A DNA stretch of 64,000 bases, from the NCBI RefSeq assembly GCF_036785885.1, contig NC_092320.1:24615557-24679556 (forward strand). Reading direction: 5' to 3'. The notes under the pieces are model-generated. The model saw only the letters and a program-made list of their open reading frames with translations, did no database searches and was not told where the DNA came from. The DNA is from Coffea arabica (taxonomy: Eukaryota > Streptophyta > Magnoliopsida > Gentianales > Rubiaceae). The translations under genes were made by a program, and so were the position numbers. The first letter of the stretch is position 1. Each line of letters begins with the position of its first letter. Positions 57,317-64,000 of this stretch are shown piece after piece.

Positions 57317-58129
57317 GACGGATCGAGGGGTTAGCCTCTTAAACCAGGAAAGTAAATAAAAGAAATTAAAATGAAAGCATAAGAGTTAGGAAGTGGGTCG
57401 CAGTCAGACTACCACAAATTAGTTTAGGTGGTTGAACCAGCCATGTATAAACAGAATGTCAATAGAATGTAAAAACAAGTTAGTAAGTTAGATCAGGCGG
57501 TATAACCGGCCATAAATGGTTAGCATAAACAAAACAAGTAAAAACACGTAAATGAATATGAATATGAGGTGATTCAGCCGACCATTTGATTGATATTGAC
57601 TAAAAGTTTGAAAAGAAAGAAGGCTTACAAAAGTTTGCCGAAGTGTCGGTACAAAGTCTTCAAGTCTTGAAGACTTTGTTTTCCTAACACCACTATTGTT
57701 TAGAGAGAGAGAGAGAAGAGTTTCTTCAAGTCTAGAGATAAGGGAAAGCTTGAAGAATTGGTGTAAGAATGGTGTTGGGTTTGAGGGGTATTCATTACAA
57801 AATTTTCGCATTGCTACAGTACCCGCTATAGTGATTTTACTATTTACCACAGTATCGATACAGTAATGCCACAATACATGCTACAGTGCATTGTTTGTCT
57901 TTTATTACCGTGTTTGTATAGTAACTTGTCGGATTGCTACAATGCTTTCGGTGCTACAGTAAAATTAAGAATTTCTTGTTTTCTTCTTTTTGTTTGTTAT
58001 TTTGTGATCTTATGGAATTTGTGAGAAAATTTCATAACAATCATCTTCATTTTCTGGGTCTTCATATTCATCAGGTTTTGTTCCAGAACTGGAGCCCTTC
58101 TCTTTATTTGGAGTCTCTTTTGATTGGTC

Positions 58130-59235
58130 CAACTATAAAAGTATATATTTGAGTTGATTGATATACTCTTGTTTATCGGTGATTGATGCTAGCTTGGCTG
58201 CTGAGATAGACTTCTGCTGCAAGAACTGGCTTCTTTGAATGTCTCCAGGTTTTATTGAGCAGGGATTCCTCTGGAACCAAGTTTGGATGTTTGGAATATG
58301 AATAAAGTCTTTATTGAATATTGGCCACCATTTTGAATATCCCTGTCGTACCAACAATGGTGGGAGCTGTGTTTGTTGTATGTATTCGTATTTCTACTGG
58401 TAGACCCATGCCACCAAAAATATGGAAAAGAAATGTAGGCGAATTGGTATATGATTGTTTGGAGGTTCAAATCTTTCTTCAAATAGTTTGTAACTTTGTT
58501 TAATATCTAGAGGAAGAATTTCCAGATTAGTTCCAAGTGCTTTTCACCACACAACAAATGATGCTGGAAAATCATACTTGTTTGTTTTCAAAAAATGGAA
58601 AAGATAAGAATATTGGTTTAATTCGTTTTGGGAAGTGAAGGTATAGAACCAGGCTGCCTTATAATCTCAATAAGTATAACCTGGGGGATTAAAGGAGGTA
58701 GTAAAAGGTTTAGGTTTGCTTAGGTTTATTCCCCATTCTGATGGCTTGATAACCTTTAGAATTTGGGTACTGGAATGAGTATTGATGTATTTCCCGATAG
58801 GGTTTCCATCTTTGTCTTTCATTTCTATTTTGTGGGGTTTAAGGATCAAAGACTTTGAATCTGTGAGAATGAGTTTGTAATATTCAAGTGTCTTGGTAAG
58901 AGTTTGAGGTATGAAATTATAGGTATCTAGAAGAATAGTTTGGGCCAGTAAATTTGGACCATTGTGCCAATAATCAAGTTTAATTTGGACCACAGGAATG
59001 TGGGTACTTGATTTGACATATAGGCAGGAATTTTGTTTGGTTTTGGTTCATAGTTAGCCAGGGTCTTAGATTCCTGGATAACAATAGGTTTGGGGTGTTT
59101 GGGTTTGGTGTTTTGGTTTAAAGCCAATTTAAGATGGCGCAGTATACCCCAAACAGGATATCCCAGTGAATCAGGTTGATATCCATGAGATTCAACCCCA
59201 TTGTTTGAAATGGTCAAAATATTTTTGCTTTTCAT
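58130..59235 (-). pseudogene. Caulimovirid unit B: downstream frame, function unknown
   Basis: Interrupted minus-strand frames (59235-58927, 58993-58667, 58482-58133) follow the RNase H region. Florendovirus-type genomes carry a second reading frame in this position, which is the basis for the call. Trp-rich segments occur near 58300-58500. I recognise no domain. Confidence 0.35.
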
Positions 59236-61041
59236 CTTCTTCCTCGGCTATGTCAACCCATGTTTTTGGAGAAGCTATGGATATGGGTGAAGTGAGGAAA
59301 GAATTTGAAATCTGTTTGAGGGTGAGTTTGAAGAGAATTACTTTTCCCTATGGGATGGACTGGATGAACTTGAAGAGCATTGTTTGACTATTTGGGAATA
59401 AGGCTCTATTTGTTCTGAGGATTTCTCCTATTGTTTCTTTTTCCTGGGCATCTTATCTTCCCTCCAAAAATTCTCTGGTTAGATAATTAGGAATGGAGTT
59501 TGATGACCCCTTAATGTATTCAATGTAAAAATCAAAGATTGATAAAATTGATTGTCATCTTGCAAAAATTTGTTTAGAGGCAAGGTTTTTAACATCTTTT
59601 TGTAAAACATCTTTGGCTAATTTACAATCAACCCGAAGTAAAAACTTTTGATTTAGTAATTCAGCCTAGAATTTAGTAATATATAAAACTATTGCTAAAA
59701 TCTCTTTTTTAATAATAGAATAATTTTGTTGAGAATTATTCCAATGTTTAGAAGCAAAAGCTATTATTTATTATTTATTATTTATTATTTGTTTAAGAAT
59801 GCCACCATATCCTAAATCAGAATCCACAACTTTTTGAGCTGTTGGATTTGGAAGGGCAAGACAAGAAATGGCTTTGACTTCAATTTTGATTTTTCTGACT
59901 GTTTCTGTATGAACATCTGTCCACAAGGGTGGAGTAGTTTTTAATCTATCATATAATGGTTTGGCTAGATTACTGAAATTTGGTATAAAATCTAAGACAT
60001 AGTTTAGACATCCCAAGAATCTCTGGAGTTGTTGTTTGTCAAGAATTTGGTTAGAAAATTTATCAGCAAATTGGATTGATCTATTTATATGGGTAATGGT
60101 TCCTTGGTGGATATGATGTCCAAGAAACCTAATTTTGATTTGAAAAAGGCTGATTTTCTTTTGAGAGACAACCAGACCATTTTTCTCGATAATATGAAGA
60201 AACGTATTTAGGTGTTTGAAGTGTTGTTCAATGTTTTCTGAGAATACCGGGACATCATCAATATAGACGATGATGAATGAGGAATAAGGACTAAATATCT
60301 CATTCATAATCCTTTGGAATTCAGAAGGGGCATTTTTAAGTCCAAATGGCATCAGTTCCATTTGTAGTGTCCAAATGGTACCGTAAATGCTATTTGGTAT
60401 CTGTCTGAGATATGAATCTGAATTTGCCAGAATCCCGACTTCATATCGAATTTTGAGAATATCTTGGCAGAATAAAGCCTTTGAAGTAAATCCTTCTTGT
60501 TTGGTATTGGATATCTGATCCATCGAAGAGCTTTATTCAAGGTTTTGTAATTGATTACAAGCCTTGGAACACCTCTTTTAATTTCTGATTGTTTGTTGAC
60601 ATAGAATGCCAGATAGCTTCATGGAAATTTGCTTTGACTCATAATTCCTTTGGATAGGAGTTCATCAATCTCCTTTTTGCAATGTTGAAGTAGTTCTTGA
60701 TTCATCTGTATAGGTCTTGCCTTTGTTGGAATATTCTTTTCCTCAAAGTCTAGTTCATAAGGAAGATGGACAGTGTGTTGTTTTCTGTTCCAAAATGCAT
60801 TCGGAACCTCTGCACATACCATCTCTTGGATCCTTGTTTGCAGATTCTGGATTTTCTGCTGAATTTCTGGTTTCTTGAGTTGTTCATCTATCCTTTTATA
60901 GGCAATTTCTTCTTTTAAGAAATTGATTTGGCTATGTTTGAGAGTTAGATAATTTAATGTCTTTTTGACTGTTTGTCTGAAGAAACGTAAGAGAGCATCT
61001 TGACCATAATTTTGAGGTATTATACCTTCATTAGTGGTCAA
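59236..61041 (-). pseudogene. Caulimovirid unit B: reverse transcriptase and RNase H remnants
   Basis: The frame 61041-60619 carries the pre-RT region. The frames 60540-59771 contain the polymerase palm with the YIDD catalytic motif, the FGLKNAPSEFQR segment and a thumb/connection region followed by an RNase H-type start. Weak RNase H continuation reaches about 59460. Stops and shifts occur at about 60618, 60350-60540 and 59760, where a TTA microsatellite (59763-59790) lies. It is not functional as found. The motifs identify a pararetrovirus rather than a gypsy element, together with the absence of LTRs and of integrase. Confidence 0.85.
59763..59790. repeat. (TTTATTA)n-type microsatellite in the RNase H remnant
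   Basis: A short run of TATTATTTATTATTTATTA-like units interrupts the RNase H frame on the minus strand. Confidence 0.7.
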
Positions 61042-62180
61042 GTACGGGATAAGTTTGGTAACAAAGGTTGTGCTAAGAATAACATTGTTGGTCAGATCTT
61101 TTGCTAAAAAGAATGTTTCTTTGATGGATACAGATGAGAATTGGACTAAAACATTTGAAAGTTTAAATTGGATGTCTAGTTGGGACCCCAGCTCCTCTAA
61201 GACTTTCTTTTATTTATTTCAAAGAATCTTGTTGGGATAAGTCCTTCTTGAATGTAGTTGAGATCAGCTCCTATATCAAATAAAGCTTCTGTTTCTACAA
61301 TAGTTATTACTAATTTCAAGCCTTATGAGAACAAAATGCTTTTGTAAGATATTATATTTGAAGGATTATCAATAGTTTCTGTCTGTTTTTTCAATTGTTT
61401 TAGCTTCTGTTTTCAAAGAAGCAATTTCTGTTTGAAGATCTTTGATAGTTATGTGTTTGACATTGGGTTAAGTCTTAGTTAAGACATTTATTGTGGAATA
61501 TCTTATGTTTATGGAATCTCCTATGTCGTTCTCAAGACTGGTGCTATTATCAGAATTGTTCATTAGTTGTTCGGATGCCGGAAGTTTTGGAATTCCTGAA
61601 AAATCTTGGTTTGGTAAATCTACTGGATTTAATAGATCTATGGGAGAATCTGATAGATCTATAGGTTTTAACTTAGTTTGGACCGACACTACAAGATATG
61701 GTATGCAATCCTAAGTTTTTATAGTTTTTGACATAGAGGATGTAGGTTTAATACAATTTGATCTAGATCTACGAGGTCTATTGTAGGTCCATGAATATTT
61801 GGGTTTTCAGGCATATTTTCTGTTTGAATTGGTTTTATGAATTCTAGTGTAGACTTCTGAGATTCATACCAGTCAAAGAAATGAATATTTTATTTTGTTT
61901 TTCTTAAAAATTCATAAAAGTTTTCTTGTATACATTTTCGGGTTTCTCCCTGGTATTCTTCAAAAAATTGTTTCCTTTTAATTTGATTGTGATTTGCAAA
62001 GAATTTAGATCTATTTTTTTATTTATCAATTTCAAATTCAGGAGGTTTGTTTTCAAGTCTTTTTTGAATAAAAATTGATTGCTCGATACGAGCAATTCTA
62101 GTTTGAAGATCATCTAATTATTTATTGTTTAAGGAAGACTTGAGAAGGCTAAAGTTTATTTGATAAGAAGCAATGAGCAG
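61042..62180 (-). pseudogene. Caulimovirid unit B: N-terminal frame and protease-like segment
   Basis: The region 62180-61468 matches the N-terminal frame of unit A, with a ~150-bp deletion and stops. The segment near 61300-61050 has an ALFDIG aspartic-protease motif and leads into the pre-RT frame at 61041. Movement- and capsid-type sequence expected between them is missing. Confidence 0.5.
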
Positions 62181-62913
62181 AGGAAAGTAAATAAACAAAA
62201 GTAGATAAGGGAATAAATAAAAATAAATAATTATCCTGAAATTAATCAACCTTATAATCCTCTTCCCTTTGGTACAGAATCCTTCGGGATCCATGAAGGA
62301 TAAACTATTTTTCTTAAACCATTATAACAAAGATAGTGAGGAACCTACAAGAATAAATCTAATCCTTTGAGAAAGATTGACTATGCCTGACGACCATATT
62401 TCCATCATCATAAAGATAGTGATGAAGCTACAAGAATAGATCTAACCTTTTGAGAAAGATTAACTATGCATGACGACTATATTTTCAAATGGAAATAATA
62501 CCAGCAGTATAAATCTATGAAACCAAATCTGAACCTTTGAACACTTCATCGTTCTGGATCTCAGACCACAGAAACCTCAACATCCCTACAGGACTTACTA
62601 CCAAATCCCATGGCCTTGCTGCTTGGATCGGAGGTTGGCAATTACAGGCTCCATGTCCATTAGTCAAACCATAGTCCACAAGAAAATACTATTAATATTA
62701 TAGTAAGTTTGAATACATTAAATAGTAATCATGAAGTTAACCAATCTCATTAGACAGATCTAAACTTGTAGATCTATACTAGCAAGATCATAAATAAAGA
62801 AAGATGGTAATCACGAAATCAAGCGATCTCATCAGACAGATCTAAACTTGTAGATCTACACTAGCAACATTATAATTAGAAAGAAAGATAGTCATCACCC
62901 CACTTCCTCCTCT

Positions 62914-62926
62914 GGCTCTGATACCA
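62914..62926 (-). other. tRNA-iMet primer-binding site between units B and C
   Basis: Exact complement of TGGTATCAGAGCC. It gives nucleotide 1 of unit B on the minus strand. Confidence 0.85.
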
Positions 62927-64000
62927 GACGGGTCGAGGGGTTACCCCTTTAAACCAGAAAGTAGATAAAATAATTAAAAAGAAAACATAAGAGTTAGGAA
63001 GTGGATCGCAGTCGAACCGCCACTAGTTAGTATAGGCGGTTGAACTAGCCATGTATAAACAAAGAGTAAATAAAATGTAAAAACAAGTTAGTAAGTTAGT
63101 TTAAGCGGTATAACCGACCATAGATTGTTAGTATAAACAGAATAATAAAAAACAAGTATATGAATATGAATACGGACGGTTCAACCGACCATTTGATTAA
63201 ATATAAGAATATAAGTTTGTAAGAAGACTTACAAAGATTGAGAAGCTTGCTCGAGGCTTGCTTCCTTGTTTGATTCTAAAAACTAAAATATAAAAACTAA
63301 GAACTAGTTTGTAGAGAGAGGGGAGAGGTTTCTTCAAGTTAGAGAGAGAAATAGTCCAGAAGAAATGGTGTAAGAATTGTGTAAAAATGGTGTTGGGTTT
63401 GAGGAGTATTTATAGCAAACTTTTCGTGTTGCTACAGTACTCTTTGTCTTTTGTTGTCGTGTTTGCATAGTAACTTGCCAGACTGCTACAGTGCTTCCAG
63501 TGCTACAGCAAAAATGATTTTTCTAAATTTTTGTCCTGATTGAGCCAGCTTGAATGTTTCTAGAAGCATTTGCTCAGCAAATCATTGCTAATAATTCCTC
63601 TGATGCTTTTTTGATCCATTCTTTGTACTGCTGTGTATTGACTCCTTATTTGTCAAGCAAGTATTTGTTGAGAACCATTCTTTGAATATTTCTTCTTTGC
63701 ATGAAACACTGTTATTTAAATGTTTGTACCGAGTAGTTTGAGTTTGCTGTGCCTATGTGGTTGTACTTGTGAGTGTTGTAACAAGGGATTCTTTCACCAG
63801 TATCTCTATTAAAGTATATGATGTCAAAGTTTCTGATTCTGAATTCTTTTCTCTCGTTTTCTAGATAGTGATATTCCATCCAGAGACGTGAGAAAGTATC
63901 ATTCCTAAGTTTGATCTAGAAGGATTGAGCAGTAGGATTTTCAGGAATTAGAAACGGATTTTCATCCTCCCCAATTTCCTGAATCCAATTTATTGTTGAA
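62916..64000 (-). mobile_element. Endogenous caulimovirid, third unit (partial, A-type 3' end)
   Basis: This matches unit A from 51881 to about 52970 over its whole length and departs from unit B beyond about 57960. The array therefore ends in the window with another A-type 3' region, and continues past the right edge. Confidence 0.8.
63407..63414 (-). promoter_or_regulatory. Pararetroviral TATA box, third unit
   Basis: The minus strand reads TATAAATA about 480 nt upstream of the primer-binding site, the expected place for the pregenomic RNA promoter. Equivalent positions are TGTAAATA in unit A (about 52380) and a mutated form in unit B (about 57790). Upstream on the minus strand are several ACTGTAGC repeats (plus strand GCTACAGT, for example at 63429 and 63503, with a variant GCTACAGC). 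Confidence 0.55.

Larger units (their letters stand above)
57306..62915 (-). mobile_element. Endogenous caulimovirid (pararetrovirus), unit B
   Basis: From the primer-binding site at 62914-62926 downwards, the unit holds an N-terminal frame shared with A, a protease-like segment, reverse transcriptase and RNase H remnants, a further frame, and a 3' non-coding region. Shared regions with A are about 57306-57960 and about 61425-62913. The middle, about 57970-61240, has no counterpart in A. All frames are interrupted. Motifs and order fit the petuvirus/florendovirus side of Caulimoviridae. Confidence 0.75.

Noticed and set aside
51881..64000. Interpretation as an LTR retrotransposon because of large direct repeats
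   Set aside because: Primer-binding sites lie at the unit boundaries rather than after an LTR. There is no integrase and no TG...CA LTR ends, and the polymerase motifs fit caulimovirids.

Overview
This window looks like nuclear DNA of a flowering plant, probably a eudicot. It is AT-rich, has GT-AG introns, and is dominated by decayed transposable elements and an endogenous plant pararetrovirus array. I see no bacterial, organellar or CRISPR features. Species cannot be assigned from the sequence alone.

Host genes are few. At the left edge are two exons of a gene resembling the plant UCH-related (DUF627/DUF629) proteins (minus strand, running off the window). Next is a minus-strand gene resembling Mediator-associated protein 2 / Pol I RPA34.5. 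Its exon 1 is at 26442-26579 and exons 2-4 are at 1292-2615, so its first intron is about 23.8 kb. That intron holds a nested insertion. A ~0.96-kb long-TIR Mutator-type element (outer ends 2864 and 26280, perfect 9-bp target duplication) is itself split by a 22.4-kb CACTA-type element (3192-25641, 3-bp duplication CTA). The unoccupied 9-bp target survives at 43391-43399, inside a degenerate second copy of the same host gene (42471-43745).

Inside the CACTA element, left to right, are: an intact, intronless plastid acyl carrier protein copy with a poly(A) run and an imperfect target duplication, so probably a retrocopy; a decayed TNP2 transposase; a decayed TNPA/Transposase_24-type gene; an AT-rich stretch with degenerate telomere-like motifs; a decayed Mutator module with a plant mobile domain gene and a MURA transposase (both minus strand); about 430-bp tandem repeats; and a GC-rich unidentified segment before the right terminus.

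From 26.6 to 51.9 kb are a hAT-type MITE, a 5'-truncated LINE split by a 4.2-kb solo LTR, a Helitron Rep/Hel pseudogene carrying a second hAT MITE and a small TRIM-like retroelement, the host-gene copy with its own 1.2-kb Mutator MITE, and a decayed RPA-like plus B3-domain locus flanked by 1.1-kb direct repeats.

From 51.9 kb to the right edge is a head-to-tail array of an endogenous caulimovirid on the minus strand. Three tRNA-Met primer-binding sites delimit unit A (5.4 kb), unit B (5.6 kb) and the start of a third unit. A and B share the region around the primer-binding site but differ in coding content: only B shows reverse transcriptase. All viral frames are interrupted. This is compatible with a bipartite viral genome or with complementary deletions.
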